A stretch of 64,000 nucleotides of DNA from Gordonia zhaorongruii (GTDB taxonomy: Bacteria > Actinomycetota > Actinomycetes > Mycobacteriales > Mycobacteriaceae). Numbering within the stretch: the stretch's first letter is position 1; every line of letters starts with the position of its first letter. The position numbers were made by a program, and so were the translations under genes. The stretch covers positions 776,463-840,462 of the forward strand of contig NZ_CP041763.1 of the NCBI RefSeq assembly GCF_007559005.1. Reading direction: 5' to 3'. Below, in pieces: positions 8,409 through 18,759 of the stretch. Below the pieces are notes generated by a model. The model had not been told where the DNA came from. It worked only from the letters and a program-made list of their open reading frames with translations, and did no database searches.

Positions 8409-9631
8409 GCGACGGTTCCGTACCTGCGGGCGTCCGGGTTGCTCAGGTCGATGCCGAGTTGCGAGGTGACGAGGTGCAGTTCGCGTTGGGCCATCCGGGT
8501 GTCGGAGCCGAACACGCCCATGGCGCGCAGCACCTCGCGGGACCGGACGATCGGCCGTGCGAGCACCACGACGTTGCTCAGCCGGGTGCTGCGCAGGCCC
8601 AGTGCGCTCGCGATGTCCGGATCGACCCACCGGGTCGACACACTCGCGAACAGCGTCCGCAGAAACGGCCGGGTGACCGTGTGAACGGCCGAGTTGATGG
8701 CCTGTGCGACGGGTGCCGGGAGCGGTGGCAGCGGCACCTCGGTGCGGTACCCGTCGTCGAGCAGTGCGGTGACGAGAGTTCGCGCCTGTTCGTCGGGCTC
8801 CATCTGGAACGCCCGCGCGATGCGGTCGATCTCCTCGGCGTCGGCGAAGTTCCGGGGGAGGAGGTCGTCGTCGACGCCCATCACCCAGCCGATCCAGCGC
8901 CACATGTGCGTGATCGCCTCACGCTCGGCGCGGGAGTACCGGAGGCCGAAGTCGCCGGCGATCCGGAGCGGCAGGGCGAGGAACCCGGCGGTGATCGTGA
9001 ACTGGGCGTACGTCTGATTGATCGGCACGCCCCACGACTGCGTGTCCCACCCCTGATGCTCGGTCAGGTGATACCGGACCATCGCGTGCACCAGCCGGAT
9101 GCGCAGCGTCTGCACCCAGCCCGGGTTCCCGACGTCCATCAACTCGGGTGCGGTCGCGAGCGCCACCCACCGGGCCGTCGATTGCACTCGGTCCCAGGTG
9201 CCGGTGGCTAGGCGCCCCGTCTCGACGAGCGGGCGGGTGAACCCGCGCGCCTGGTAGCCGTAGATGAGCGATTGGTACAGCGTCGACGACTGCAATGACC
9301 CGAACCGCCACCATGCCATCGCACCGGCGTGTGCCAGGGCCGGATCGAACCAGTCCGGTGGGGTGGAGGTGGCGGCGATGAACGCGGCGAGCGCGGGCGG
9401 GAGGTCGTCGGGTGGATTCTCCAGCGCTCCGACCACGTCCGACCACGCCATGGCGCCCGGCTCATCGCGGGCCGCGAAGAACTCGGCGACCACCGCGTCG
9501 CCGAGGAGGTCGCCGCGCATCAGACCGTCGGCCATCGCGTCGACACGGTCGGGGTGATCGCGTCGAACCGCATGCCAGTTACTCGCCCCGGTGATACTCG
9601 CGGCCAGCTCCGGTGTGATCTGCGTCCCCAT
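8405..9631 (-). CDS. DUF2236 oxygenase, MpaB / latex-clearing-protein superfamily
   Basis: The 408-residue protein carries the DUF2236 fold of MpaB-type and Lcp-type oxygenases. The segment RIRLVHAMVRYHL at about 177-189 has a histidine (H182) at the place expected for the haem ligand, and WGVPINQ follows at 200-206. Lcp enzymes cleave polyisoprene oxidatively and MpaB acts in mycophenolate biosynthesis, but most family members have no known substrate. This one lacks a visible signal peptide, unlike secreted rubber-cleaving Lcp. The start ATG at 9631 is chosen because the family-like sequence begins there and a palindrome sits directly upstream; no Shine-Dalgarno sequence is visible. The downstream SRPBCC gene overlaps by four bases. 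Confidence 0.8.
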   Translation of the reverse strand: MGTQITPELAASITGASNWHAVRRDHPDRVDAMADGLMRGDLLGDAVVAEFFAARDEPGAMAWSDVVGALENPPDDLPPALAAFIAATSTPPDWFDPALAHAGAMAWWRFGSLQSSTLYQSLIYGYQARGFTRPLVETGRLATGTWDRVQSTARWVALATAPELMDVGNPGWVQTLRIRLVHAMVRYHLTEHQGWDTQSWGVPINQTYAQFTITAGFLALPLRIAGDFGLRYSRAEREAITHMWRWIGWVMGVDDDLLPRNFADAEEIDRIARAFQMEPDEQARTLVTALLDDGYRTEVPLPPLPAPVAQAINSAVHTVTRPFLRTLFASVSTRWVDPDIASALGLRSTRLSNVVVLARPIVRSREVLRAMGVFGSDTRMAQRELHLVTSQLGIDLSNPDARRYGTVA

Positions 9632-9651
9632 AAAAGACAGTGTGTTCTTTT
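9632..9651. promoter_or_regulatory. AT-rich inverted repeat ahead of the oxygenase gene
   Basis: AAAAGACAGTGTGTTCTTTT has perfect 6-base arms (AAAAGA/TCTTTT) around an 8-base centre. It abuts the oxygenase start codon and lies 12 bases after the tetR stop. It is a candidate operator for the neighbouring TetR protein, or part of an AT-rich promoter. Confidence 0.4.
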
Positions 9652-9663
9652 CTGGGGTGGGAA

Positions 9664-10329
9664 TCAACGATCCGGTGAGATCGTGTCCGAATCGGTGCCG
9701 ACCGGACGGGTGGCGGCCGGGTTGGCCGCACTCAGTCCGGACCAGAGCAGCGCGGTGACATGGTCGACGAGCTCCACTCGGGACAGTTCGCGGCTGGTAG
9801 CCCACCACTCGACCGTCGCGGAGACCGCGCCGATCATCGCGCGTGACCACACCGGGGCGGGGGCCGGGTCGAGTCCGCGGTCGGTGAAGCCGACCGTCAG
9901 TATCTCGCTGAGGGTCGTCTCGACGAGAGACCGTCCCTTGAGGCGCCAACGACTCGCGAGAGCCGGTGCCAGCACGGGGTTCTCGTCGAACCAGGCGGCC
10001 AGCAGGTCGACGGCGGCGCGAGTCTGCTCGTGCGGATCCGCCGCACTGCCGGCGAGGTTCTCCATGCCCGCGACCAACGACGCCCCGTGCCGCTGCGCGA
10101 GCGCGTCGAGCAGGCCGTCTCGATCCGTGAATGCCGCGTAGAGCGCCGATCGGGTGAGGCCCGCGACGGCGGCCACACGTGTCAGCGACACCTCGGGCCC
10201 GTTCGCGGCGATCGCGCTCTCGGCGGCGTCCAGCAACTGCTGACGGCGGGCATCGCGATCGAGCGGCGGGCCCGGTGGGCGCCCGCGGCCCCGAGGTGCG
10301 CCGTCGCTCCGGGCTTTGATCTGACTCAC
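9664..10329 (-). CDS. TetR-family transcriptional regulator
   Basis: The 221-residue protein has an N-terminal TetR helix-turn-helix (VSLTRVAAVAGLTRSALYAAF) preceded by a basic RGRGRPPG tail, and a variable C-terminal ligand domain. The start is GTG at 10329; the frame stays open further upstream, but that region overlaps the divergent gene and its promoter and lacks family-like sequence. It is followed after 32 bases by the DUF2236 oxygenase gene, so it probably controls that operon and itself. Inverted repeats at 9632-9651 and 10347-10365 are the likely binding sites. Confidence 0.85.
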   Translation of the reverse strand: MSQIKARSDGAPRGRGRPPGPPLDRDARRQQLLDAAESAIAANGPEVSLTRVAAVAGLTRSALYAAFTDRDGLLDALAQRHGASLVAGMENLAGSAADPHEQTRAAVDLLAAWFDENPVLAPALASRWRLKGRSLVETTLSEILTVGFTDRGLDPAPAPVWSRAMIGAVSATVEWWATSRELSRVELVDHVTALLWSGLSAANPAATRPVGTDSDTISPDR

Positions 10330-10346
10330 ATGAATGACGCTACTGG

Positions 10347-10365
10347 GAACCGTTCGGCTCGGTTC
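10347..10365. promoter_or_regulatory. Inverted repeat between tetR and the transglycosylase gene
   Basis: GAACCG and CGGTTC form perfect 6-base arms separated by 7 bases. The site lies 17 bases upstream of the tetR GTG start, in the divergent promoter region, so autoregulation is plausible. Confidence 0.35.
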
Positions 10366-10438
10366 GGAGTTGACCAGGTGTTGTGGCACCCTGATGCGGG
10401 CCCGATTTCGGGTTGATGGGGGAATTCCGGAAGGACTG

Positions 10439-11188
10439 GTGGCTGTGTCGACGGCGAGTACTGCGCGGCGAATCGTTCTGCCTGCGATGGTCGGCGCGGC
10501 GATCGTCACGCTGAGTGCGTGCAAGATGCCGTGGGACGGCCCCGACATCCCCGAGGGGCTGCCGCCCGGGCCCGGCGTCCAGCAGCCCTACGTCGACATC
10601 CACGCGAAGGGCCGCACCGCGGAGACGCTGCGTGGATGGGCCGAGCCCATCTCCGAGGAGACCCGGATCCCGGTCGTGTCCCTCCAGGCGTACGGCAACG
10701 CCGCCGAGATCCAGCGTCAGCAGCACCCGGAATGCGGGATCGCCTGGACCACCATCGCGGGCATCGCAGGCGTCGAGAGCAAGCACGGCACGCACCACGA
10801 GGCCGACGTCGCGGCGGACGGCGAGGTGTTCCCGCACATTCGCGGGCCGCAGCTCGACGGCAGCAACGGCAACTGGGAGATCCGCGACACCGACGGCGGC
10901 AGCGTCGACGGTGACAAGGAGTACGACCGCGCAGTGGGACCGTTCCAGTTCATCCCGACCACGTGGAAGCGGTTCGGCGTCGACGCCAACGGCGACGGCA
11001 AGGCCAGCCCCGACAACATCGACGACGCGTCGCTCTCGGCGGCGCGCTACCTGTGCGCCTCGTCCGGCGGTGACATGACCACTCCCGAAGGCTGGGAGAA
11101 GGCCGTTCTGACCTACAACAACTCGATGGATTACGTGATCGACGTCCGCAACCACGCCAACGCGTACTCGGTGAACGTCAGGTACTGA
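10439..11188 (+). CDS. Lytic murein transglycosylase-like lipoprotein
   Basis: The 249-residue protein has a lipoprotein signal ending in LSAC and a C-terminal lysozyme-like transglycosylase domain: GIAWTTIAGIAGVESKHGTHH contains the catalytic glutamate, followed by GPFQFIPTTWKRFG and LSAARYLC. It should cleave peptidoglycan glycan strands at the outer face of the membrane. GTG at 10439 has GGAAGG four bases upstream; GTG at 10445 is an alternative. The upstream extension of the frame (from ATG 10334) reads through the promoter region and is rejected. It lies just ahead of eno, the position of a transglycosylase-type gene in related genomes. Confidence 0.85.
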   Translation: MAVSTASTARRIVLPAMVGAAIVTLSACKMPWDGPDIPEGLPPGPGVQQPYVDIHAKGRTAETLRGWAEPISEETRIPVVSLQAYGNAAEIQRQQHPECGIAWTTIAGIAGVESKHGTHHEADVAADGEVFPHIRGPQLDGSNGNWEIRDTDGGSVDGDKEYDRAVGPFQFIPTTWKRFGVDANGDGKASPDNIDDASLSAARYLCASSGGDMTTPEGWEKAVLTYNNSMDYVIDVRNHANAYSVNVRY

Positions 11189-11246
11189 CCGCGTACCAGC
11201 ACGAGGCCATTACCCTGGACAGCGAACGAGCATCGGCACACCATGA

Positions 11247-12545
<1,299 letters not shown>

Positions 12546-12558
12546 TTAGCTAGATCTC

Positions 12559-13143
12559 ATGGCAGGAACCACGTCCGGGCGCGGGAACCGGGGCCGGAGT
12601 CGGTCTCGACCCGCGGCCCACCGCACCCGGGCGCGGTCCGTCGACCACGCCGACGACCTCGCGCTGATCGCGAACGTCGTCGACGATGAGCAGAAGGCGA
12701 GCACTCGCCGCAGAGAGACTGCCGACACGTCGCGCTCGCGCCCCCGTCGCGGCTTGGCCGGGCGGCTCGGCCACGTGAGTCCGAAACGTGCCGCGATCGT
12801 CGCGCTGGTGATCGTGGTCCTGGCGCTGACGCTGGCGGTGCCGGTGCGGACGTACCTGTCGCAGCGGTCCGAGTTCAACGAACTCCGGCAGTCGAACGCG
12901 GCCCTGGAGGCGGAGGTCGCCGAGTACAAGTCGAAGATCGACAAGCAGAACGATCCGGCGTACATCGAGGCGCAGGCGCGCCAGCGTCTGCAGTACGTGA
13001 AGCGCGGCGAGAAGCAGGTCATCGTCATCTCGCCGGCGAAGGAACAACGAGAAGCCGCGGAGAAGGCGGAGCGCGAACGCGCAGCCAACCCGTGGTACCA
13101 GAACATGTGGGATGCGGTGGCGACACCGCCGGAGGGCAAGTGA
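12559..13143 (+). CDS. ftsB: FtsB/DivIC-type septum formation protein
   Basis: The 194-residue protein has a basic disordered N-terminus of about 75 residues, one membrane segment (AAIVALVIVVLALTLAVPV), a coiled coil (QRSEFNELRQSNAALEAEVAEYKSKI) and the DivIC motif ending in QARQRLQYVKRGEKQ. It should join FtsQ and FtsL-like proteins at the division site. The long N-terminal extension is common in Mycobacteriales. The location directly after eno is the conserved position for this gene. Confidence 0.88.
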   Translation: MAGTTSGRGNRGRSRSRPAAHRTRARSVDHADDLALIANVVDDEQKASTRRRETADTSRSRPRRGLAGRLGHVSPKRAAIVALVIVVLALTLAVPVRTYLSQRSEFNELRQSNAALEAEVAEYKSKIDKQNDPAYIEAQARQRLQYVKRGEKQVIVISPAKEQREAAEKAERERAANPWYQNMWDAVATPPEGK

Positions 13144-13649
13144 CCGTATCGGACGACGATCTCGCGATCGTCGAGAAGCAACTCGGGAGGACGCCGCGGG
13201 GCGTTCTCGACGTCAGTTATCGGACGCCGGACGGGCAGCCCGCGGTCCTCAAGACCGCGCCGCGGCTCCCGGACGGCACGCCGTTCCCGACGCTGTACTA
13301 CCTGACCGACCAGCGGCTCACCGCGTCGTGCAGTCGACTCGAGTCGGCGGGCGTGATGAAGGAGATGCAGGCCCGTCTGGCCGACGATGATGTCGCGGCT
13401 GCGTACCGGTCCGCCCACGAGGGCTATCTCGCCGAGCGCGACGCCATCGAATCGCTCGGCACCGATTTCTCCGGCGGGGGAATGCCCGACCGGGTGAAAT
13501 GCCTACATGTCCTGGTGGCGCACGCGCTGGCCAAGGGGCCGGGCGTCAATCCGTTCGGCGACGAGGCGGTCGCCATGATCGCCGAGCAGGACAAGCTGCG
13601 CGGTATCGCTGTGCCCGCCGACTGGCCCGCACTGGAGGCCGACGAATGA
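13140..13649 (+). CDS. DUF501 domain protein
   Basis: This 169-residue protein matches the DUF501 family in length, in the LPDGTPFPTLYYLTDQRL segment and in the KCLHVLVAHALAKGPGVNPFGD segment near the C-terminus. The function is unknown, but its place between ftsB and ppx is conserved across actinobacteria. GTG at 13140 has GGAGG upstream and overlaps the ftsB stop in GTGA; the ATG further upstream would overlap ftsB by many codons and is rejected. Confidence 0.9.
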   Translation: MTVSDDDLAIVEKQLGRTPRGVLDVSYRTPDGQPAVLKTAPRLPDGTPFPTLYYLTDQRLTASCSRLESAGVMKEMQARLADDDVAAAYRSAHEGYLAERDAIESLGTDFSGGGMPDRVKCLHVLVAHALAKGPGVNPFGDEAVAMIAEQDKLRGIAVPADWPALEADE

Positions 13650-14602
13650 GCGGTCCCACCCGTGTGGCGGCGGTCGACTGCGGCACCAACTCGCTGCGGC
13701 TGCTCATCGCCGAACCCGCGTCCGACGGTTCGCTGACCGACGTCGCCCGCGACATGATCGTCGTCCGGCTCGGCCAGGGCGTCGACGCGACGGGGGAGTT
13801 CGCTCCGGAGGCCATCGAGCGGACGCGTGAGGCGCTCGCCGGCTACGTGGAGCGGATGCTCGAGGCCGGGGTGGAGCGCGTGCGGATGGTCGCCACGTCG
13901 GCCACCCGCGACGCGGGTAACCGCGACGACTTCTTCGCGATGACCGCCGAGCTGCTCGGTCGCATCCAGCCGGGCGCCGTCGCCGAGGTGATCTCGGGCG
14001 ACGAGGAGGCTCGCCTCTCGTTCCGCGGTGCGGTCGGCGGACTCGATCCGGCTGACGGACCCTTCGTGGTGACCGATCTCGGCGGAGGCAGCACGGAGGT
14101 CGTCGTCGGCGGTGAGCGCGGTGTGACGGGCGCGTACTCAGCGAACATCGGCTGCGTACGGCTCACCGAGCGTGCGCTGCGCTCGGACCCGCCGACCCTC
14201 GACGAGCGGGAGGCCGCCGTCGGCCACGCCCGCGGCGAGCTCGCGAAAGCCTTTGCCGCCGTGGATGTCTCGGGTGCGCGAACCTGGGTCGGCGTGGCCG
14301 GCACGCTCACCACGTTCGCCGCGGTGAACTCCGGCCTGGAAACGTACGACCCCGAGGCGATCCACCATTCGCGGATCGGCCTGGCCGATCTGCACGCGCT
14401 GTGCTCCCGCATCGTCGCCATGACGCGCGACGAGCGCATGACGCTGGGTCCGATGCATCCGGGCCGCGCCGATGTCATCGGCGGCGGCGCACTGGTGACT
14501 CAGGAACTGGCCCGCAACTTCGCCGACCGCGCCGCCATCACCGAGATGGTCGTCTCCGAGCACGACATCCTCGATGGCATCGCGCTCGGTCTCCTGGACT
14601 GA
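13646..14602 (+). CDS. ppx: Exopolyphosphatase / guanosine pentaphosphatase (Ppx/GppA family)
   Basis: The 318-residue protein has the actin-like ATPase fold of Ppx/GppA: VAAVDCGTNSLRLLI at the start is the first phosphate loop and DLGGGSTEVVV near residue 145 is the second. It hydrolyses polyphosphate or pppGpp, so it takes part in phosphate storage and the stringent response; which substrate dominates cannot be told from sequence. The length matches the short actinobacterial form without an HD domain. ATG at 13646 overlaps the DUF501 stop by four bases. Confidence 0.92.
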   Translation: MSGPTRVAAVDCGTNSLRLLIAEPASDGSLTDVARDMIVVRLGQGVDATGEFAPEAIERTREALAGYVERMLEAGVERVRMVATSATRDAGNRDDFFAMTAELLGRIQPGAVAEVISGDEEARLSFRGAVGGLDPADGPFVVTDLGGGSTEVVVGGERGVTGAYSANIGCVRLTERALRSDPPTLDEREAAVGHARGELAKAFAAVDVSGARTWVGVAGTLTTFAAVNSGLETYDPEAIHHSRIGLADLHALCSRIVAMTRDERMTLGPMHPGRADVIGGGALVTQELARNFADRAAITEMVVSEHDILDGIALGLLD

Positions 14603-14623
14603 CGCGGGAAGTTGGGCCGGCGC

Positions 14624-15163
14624 TCAGCTGCGACGGAGGAGCGTCACGTCGTTGCACGCCTCGCACACGTCGTCGGGGATGACGCCCGCGCGCTGCAGGT
14701 AGCCGAAGGCGATGCAGCCCAGGCAGATCCCGAACGCGAACTCCAGGAACGCGGCGACGATGAGCGCGCCGACGACGATCTGCGCAGCGAGTCCGAGTCC
14801 GGCGAGCGATAGCACGAGCGCGGTTCCGGAGAATGCGACACCGACGGCCTGCGCGAAACGCTTGGGCGGTCCGGGGACGGTCTTCTCCTTGCGCCAGAGT
14901 CGGGGAACGATCACATGCACGGCGAGACGTCCGAACGGGGAGTACCGGGGCCCGCCTGCCAGTCGCAGCACGAATCCGAGCGCGAGCACGGCGTAGAGCC
15001 ACGGCTGGTTCACCGCGATCGCCGCCGCGGCGAGTGCGATCACCAGGCCGGCCGTCGAACGGGCCGCGTAGTCGTTCACCGGATCAGGGAAGTCGAGGAG
15101 GCCGCGGTGCCACGACGGCTGACTCGGGTCGACGGCGATCGACGAGTCGATCTGGGTGAACAT
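14624..15163 (-). CDS. DUF4395 integral membrane protein
   Basis: The 179-residue protein has about four hydrophobic segments and the DUF4395 pattern: an N-terminal VNDYAARSTAGLV segment, a middle GGPRYSPFGRLAVHVIVPRL segment, and a C-terminal FAFGICLGCIAFGYLQ with two cysteines, followed by CEAC. In many actinobacteria this protein is paired with a rhodanese or thioredoxin gene, but none is adjacent here. GAAGGAG lies 5 bases upstream of ATG 15163. The gene ends 22 bases from the convergent ppx gene. The cysteines suggest a redox or sulfur role (inference). Confidence 0.8.
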   Translation of the reverse strand: MFTQIDSSIAVDPSQPSWHRGLLDFPDPVNDYAARSTAGLVIALAAAAIAVNQPWLYAVLALGFVLRLAGGPRYSPFGRLAVHVIVPRLWRKEKTVPGPPKRFAQAVGVAFSGTALVLSLAGLGLAAQIVVGALIVAAFLEFAFGICLGCIAFGYLQRAGVIPDDVCEACNDVTLLRRS

Positions 15164-15251
15164 GCGGGCTCCTTCGGTTAGCGACGCTTCACGGTATGAG
15201 CGTGAGGGGGAGGGTGTCGAGGGTTTTGCGCGCGTGTGCTCGATGGCACTG

Positions 15252-15384
15252 GGTTTCGACACGCGTCCTCGGCTGGCGCCTCGGTCGCGGCTCAACCAAC
15301 GAGTAGCGAGGCCCCTCTCGGTGGTTGAGCGAGCGGAGCGAGTCGAAACCGATGGTGGTTGGTCGTTCAACCGGCGAGGGGGCG
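15252..15384. repeat. REP-like intergenic repeat cluster, copy 2
   Basis: A clean 28-base unit at 15323-15350 starts GGTTGAGCGAGCGGAGCG and ends GTCGAAACC; it is the inverted form of 3646-3673 with one mismatch. A longer, decayed relative spans 15252-15297 (starts GGTTTCGACACGC, ends GCTCAACC), and TCAACCGGCGAGG at 15367-15379 matches the end of the first locus. The cluster fills the space between the DUF4395 promoter and the 3' end of recQ. Confidence 0.75.
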
Positions 15385-17211
15385 TCAGGCAGATTCGAAG
15401 TCGCCGATGACCTCGAGGATCGAGGCGCCGTAGCGGTCCACTTTGGCGTCGCCGATGCCGCTGATCGACAGGAGTTGCTCGCTGCTCGTCGGCCGGACCT
15501 GGGCCAGCGCCTCCAAGGACTTGTTGGTGAGCACCGTGTAGGCGGGCAGTTCGGCGGCCTTCGCGACGGAGGTGCGCCACCGGCGCAGCGACTCGAAGAG
15601 GTTGCGGTCGTCGTCGGTGAGGTCGGCGGATACCGATGCCGGGGCGCTCCGGCGGCTACGGACCGGACCGCGTGCGTCCTCTCGCAGGGTCAGCGAGCGT
15701 TCGCTGCGCAAGACCGGGCCGGCCTCGTCGGTCAGCCGCAGGACGCCGTAGTCGCCGTGGGGCGTGATGATGCCCGACGCCACCAGCTGCCGGACCACGC
15801 TGCGCCAGGCCCCGTCATCGAGGTCGGTGCCGATTCCGTAAGTGGAGAGCTGATCGTGGCGCTGCTGACGGATCCGCTGGTTCTCGGCACCGCGCAGGAT
15901 GTCGATGAGATGTCCGGCGCCGTAGGACTGATTGTGCTCGCGCTGCAGCCGGACGATCGTCGACAGCAGCTTCTGCGCGGGGATCGTGCCGTCCCACGTC
16001 TTCGGCGGCGACAGGCACGTGTCGCAGTTACCGCACGGAGCGATCTCCTGGTCGAAGTAGCGGAGCAGCCGCACTCGCCGGCAGTCCGGCGTCTCGCACA
16101 GGGCGAGCATGGCGTCAAGATGCTGAGACTGCACCCGGCGATGGGCGGCGTCGCCGTCGCCCTGGTCGATGAGCCGTCGCTGCTGCATAACGTCGGCCAG
16201 GCCATACGCCATCCACGCCACCGACGGTAGGCCGTCGCGGCCTGCACGCCCGGTCTCCTGGTAGTACCCCTCCACGCTCTTCGGCAGATCGACGTGGGCG
16301 ACGAATCGTACGTCCGGTTTGTCGATGCCCATGCCGAACGCGATGGTCGCGACCACCACGATGCCGTCCTCGCGGAGGAACCGGTGCAGAGTCCGCTCGC
16401 GCACCGACCTGTCCAGACCTGCGTGATACGGGAGCGCGTTCACGCCGTTCGCGGCCAGGAACGCCGCGATCTTCTCCACCGACTTCCGGCTCAACGCGTA
16501 GACGATGCCGGTCGCCGCTTCGCCGTCCACCACGCCGTCGGTGCGGATGAAGTCGAGGAGCTGCTTGTTGACCTGGTTCTTCGGCTCGATCCGGTACGTG
16601 ATGTTGGGTCGGTCGAAATTCGCGACGAAGTGGCGTGCATTCCCCAACTGCAGACGCTGGGTCAGCTCCTCGTGCGTGCGCCGGGTGGCGGTCGCGGTGA
16701 GCGCGATGCGTGGCACATCAGGCCACAGGTCGGCGAGATCGCCGAGCGCCAGGTAGTCGGGCCGAAAGTCGTGGCCCCACTGGGACACGCAGTGCGCTTC
16801 GTCGATCGCGATCAACGACAGCGTGCCGCGCGAGAGGAGGTTGCGCGTGTACTGCTGACTCAGACGTTCGGGCGCGATGTAGATCAGGTCCAGGTCGCCG
16901 CGCAGGAAGCGGTCCTCGACGTCGGATCGCTCCTCGGGCGTCTGCGTCGAGTTAAGGAACGCGGCCCGCACACCGAGCTGCCGGAGGGCGCCCACCTGGT
17001 CGGCCATCAGTGCGATCAACGGTGACACGACGATGGCGCATCCGTCGCGTACCAGCGCGGGCACCTGATAGCACAGGCTCTTGCCGCCGCCCGTCGGCAT
17101 CAGGACGACGGCGTCGCCGCCCCCGACGACGTGCGAGACGATCTGCTCCTGGTCACCTCGAAAGGAGTCGTACCCGAAGACGGTGCGCAGCACCTCGAAC
17201 TGGTCGGTCAT
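15385..17211 (-). CDS. recQ: ATP-dependent DNA helicase RecQ
   Basis: The 608-residue protein is a full-length RecQ: motif 0 ([14 protein letters not shown]), Walker [21 protein letters not shown] box [20 protein letters not shown], a zinc-binding cysteine set in the RQC region ([10 protein letters not shown], then CGNCDTC) and a C-terminal HRDC domain ([20 protein letters not shown]). It unwinds DNA 3' to 5' in recombination repair. ATG at 17211 is chosen because helicase homology begins there; the longer open frame upstream overlaps the next gene. It lies 8 bases downstream of a small unknown gene on the same strand. Confidence 0.95.
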   Translation of the reverse strand: MTDQFEVLRTVFGYDSFRGDQEQIVSHVVGGGDAVVLMPTGGGKSLCYQVPALVRDGCAIVVSPLIALMADQVGALRQLGVRAAFLNSTQTPEERSDVEDRFLRGDLDLIYIAPERLSQQYTRNLLSRGTLSLIAIDEAHCVSQWGHDFRPDYLALGDLADLWPDVPRIALTATATRRTHEELTQRLQLGNARHFVANFDRPNITYRIEPKNQVNKQLLDFIRTDGVVDGEAATGIVYALSRKSVEKIAAFLAANGVNALPYHAGLDRSVRERTLHRFLREDGIVVVATIAFGMGIDKPDVRFVAHVDLPKSVEGYYQETGRAGRDGLPSVAWMAYGLADVMQQRRLIDQGDGDAAHRRVQSQHLDAMLALCETPDCRRVRLLRYFDQEIAPCGNCDTCLSPPKTWDGTIPAQKLLSTIVRLQREHNQSYGAGHLIDILRGAENQRIRQQRHDQLSTYGIGTDLDDGAWRSVVRQLVASGIITPHGDYGVLRLTDEAGPVLRSERSLTLREDARGPVRSRRSAPASVSADLTDDDRNLFESLRRWRTSVAKAAELPAYTVLTNKSLEALAQVRPTSSEQLLSISGIGDAKVDRYGASILEVIGDFESA

Positions 17212-17219
17212 CGGCCGGT

Positions 17220-17480
17220 TCAGGACTCCTCGGCGCTCTTCGCACGCGCGTCGACGTTGAGTTCCGGGTTGGCCACGGCTGCCTGCGAACCGTCCTGCGC
17301 CCGTTCCGCGAGCTTCGATGCCTCTCGCATCTCGAAGCCGTCGGTGACCAGTTCGCCGATCTCCCGGGCGACGTCGGCGATGGCGGTGGTGATTATCGAC
17401 GCGATGTTGCCGACATGCGCCGCCGTGCTCTCGACGCCCGTCTGCACGACATCCTTGCTCCGCTCTGCACGACCGATCAT
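17220..17480 (-). CDS. Small hypothetical protein upstream of recQ
   Basis: An 86-residue protein is encoded just before recQ, 8 bases away, and is probably co-transcribed with it. It is helical and amphipathic in the middle ([28 protein letters not shown]), with no membrane segment, signal or recognisable motif. GGAGCGACC precedes ATG 17480, giving a GGAG ribosome site. I do not recognise the family. It is accepted because of the start signal, the tight spacing and the lack of another gene in the space. Confidence 0.65.
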   Translation of the reverse strand: MIGRAERSKDVVQTGVESTAAHVGNIASIITTAIADVAREIGELVTDGFEMREASKLAERAQDGSQAAVANPELNVDARAKSAEES

Positions 17481-17515
17481 GGTCGCTCCTTCCCCTAGGT
17501 TCGCCCACCGACGAT

Positions 17516-17549
17516 ACTGCCCCGCCGGACACAGGTCCGGCGGGGCAGT
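17516..17549 (-). terminator. Hairpin terminator after the desaturase gene
   Basis: ACTGCCCCGCCGGAC and GTCCGGCGGGGCAGT form a perfect 15-bp stem around the loop ACAG. It lies 26 bases past the desaturase stop and separates that operon from the small gene and recQ. No U-tract follows, as is common in actinobacteria. Confidence 0.8.
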
Positions 17550-17575
17550 CGATCGGTCCAGCGGTTCGAGCAGTG

Positions 17576-18742
17576 TCAGGCGGCGCCTGCGGCCTTCTCC
17601 CGTTCGATGTTGACGACGACGTTGTTGTCGTCCTTCGTCATGAAGTTCGGCAGCGACAGCTTCGCGATCTTCTTCCACGTGGAGCCGAGCTGCTGCGACA
17701 GTCCGCCGGTGTTGTACGGGAGGCCGTAGCGCTCGCAGATCTCGCGCACCTCGGCGGCCATCTCCGGGTAACGGTTCGCCGGGACATCCGGGTACAGGTG
17801 GTGCTCGATCTGGTGCGACAGGTTGCCGCTGAGGATGTGGAAGAGTCGGCTGCCGGTGATGTTGGCCGAACCCAGCATCTGACGGACGTACCACTGTCCC
17901 TTGGTCTCGTCGGCGCACTCCTCGGAGGTGAAGGTCTGTGCACCGGTGGGGAAGTGGCCGCAGAAGATGATCGAGTAAGTCCACAGGTTGCGGACGATGT
18001 TGGCGCTCGCGTTGCCGACCAGCGTGCTCGCGAAGAACGGCCCGGTCAGGGCCGGGTAGATGATGTAGTCCTTGGCGACCTGCTTGCTGGCCTTGTTCCA
18101 CATCCCCTTCAGGAGACCCTTGACGTCGGTCCACTTGCGCTTGCCCTGCACGATGTTCTCGGCCTCGAGGTCGTGCAGCATGACGCCCCACTCGAAGAAC
18201 ACCATCAGCGCGGTCGCGTAAGCGAGGTTGCCCAGGTAGTACGGGTTCCACTTCTGGTCCCGGTCCATGCGCAGAATGCCGTAACCGACGTCGCGGTCCT
18301 CACCGAGAATGTTGGTGTACGTGTGGTGCATGTAGTTGTGGCTGTGCTTCCACTGATCGCCGGGGCACACGGTGTCCCAGTCGAACTCACGCGAGTTGTA
18401 GGTGTCCTCGCGCATCCAGTCGTACTGGCCGTGCATCACGTTGTGGCCGATCTCCATGTTGTCGAGGATCTTCGACAGGGCGAGGGAGCCGACTCCCGCG
18501 AGCCACACGGGCGGCAGGAACGGGACGTACATGGCGGCGCGGCCGGCGAACTCGAGCTTCCGCTGCACGGAGATGATCGAGTAGATGTATTCGCGGTCCC
18601 GTTCGCCCAGGTCGGCGACGACGCGGGCGCGCAGTTCGTCGAGCTCGCGGCCGAGTGCCTCGACCTGCTCGTAGCTGAGCGAGACCTCGGCGGTGTCGGA
18701 GTCGGTGTTCTTCGTGGGCTGGGGGAGGTGTGTGAGAGTCAT
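17576..18742 (-). CDS. desA3: Membrane fatty acid desaturase, DesA3-type stearoyl-CoA delta-9 desaturase
   Basis: The 388-residue protein has the three histidine boxes of membrane di-iron desaturases: GHNVMH (H100, H104), HSHNYMHH (H135 to H140) and HQIEHH (H310 to H315), with hydrophobic spans between them. Its layout resembles mycobacterial DesA3, which converts stearoyl-CoA to oleoyl-CoA in the membrane. Electrons would come from the reductase encoded 17 bases upstream, as with DesA3 and Rv3230c. Control by the divergent FabR-like repressor through the palindrome at 19866 is likely. The stop is followed by a strong hairpin. Confidence 0.9.
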   Translation of the reverse strand: MTLTHLPQPTKNTDSDTAEVSLSYEQVEALGRELDELRARVVADLGERDREYIYSIISVQRKLEFAGRAAMYVPFLPPVWLAGVGSLALSKILDNMEIGHNVMHGQYDWMREDTYNSREFDWDTVCPGDQWKHSHNYMHHTYTNILGEDRDVGYGILRMDRDQKWNPYYLGNLAYATALMVFFEWGVMLHDLEAENIVQGKRKWTDVKGLLKGMWNKASKQVAKDYIIYPALTGPFFASTLVGNASANIVRNLWTYSIIFCGHFPTGAQTFTSEECADETKGQWYVRQMLGSANITGSRLFHILSGNLSHQIEHHLYPDVPANRYPEMAAEVREICERYGLPYNTGGLSQQLGSTWKKIAKLSLPNFMTKDDNNVVVNIEREKAAGAA

Positions 18743-18759
18743 GCGGGATTCCCTTCTTC

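Noticed and set aside
8405-9631. Calling the DUF2236 protein a rubber-cleaving Lcp
   Set aside because: Family membership alone is not enough and no export signal is visible, so only the superfamily name is used.
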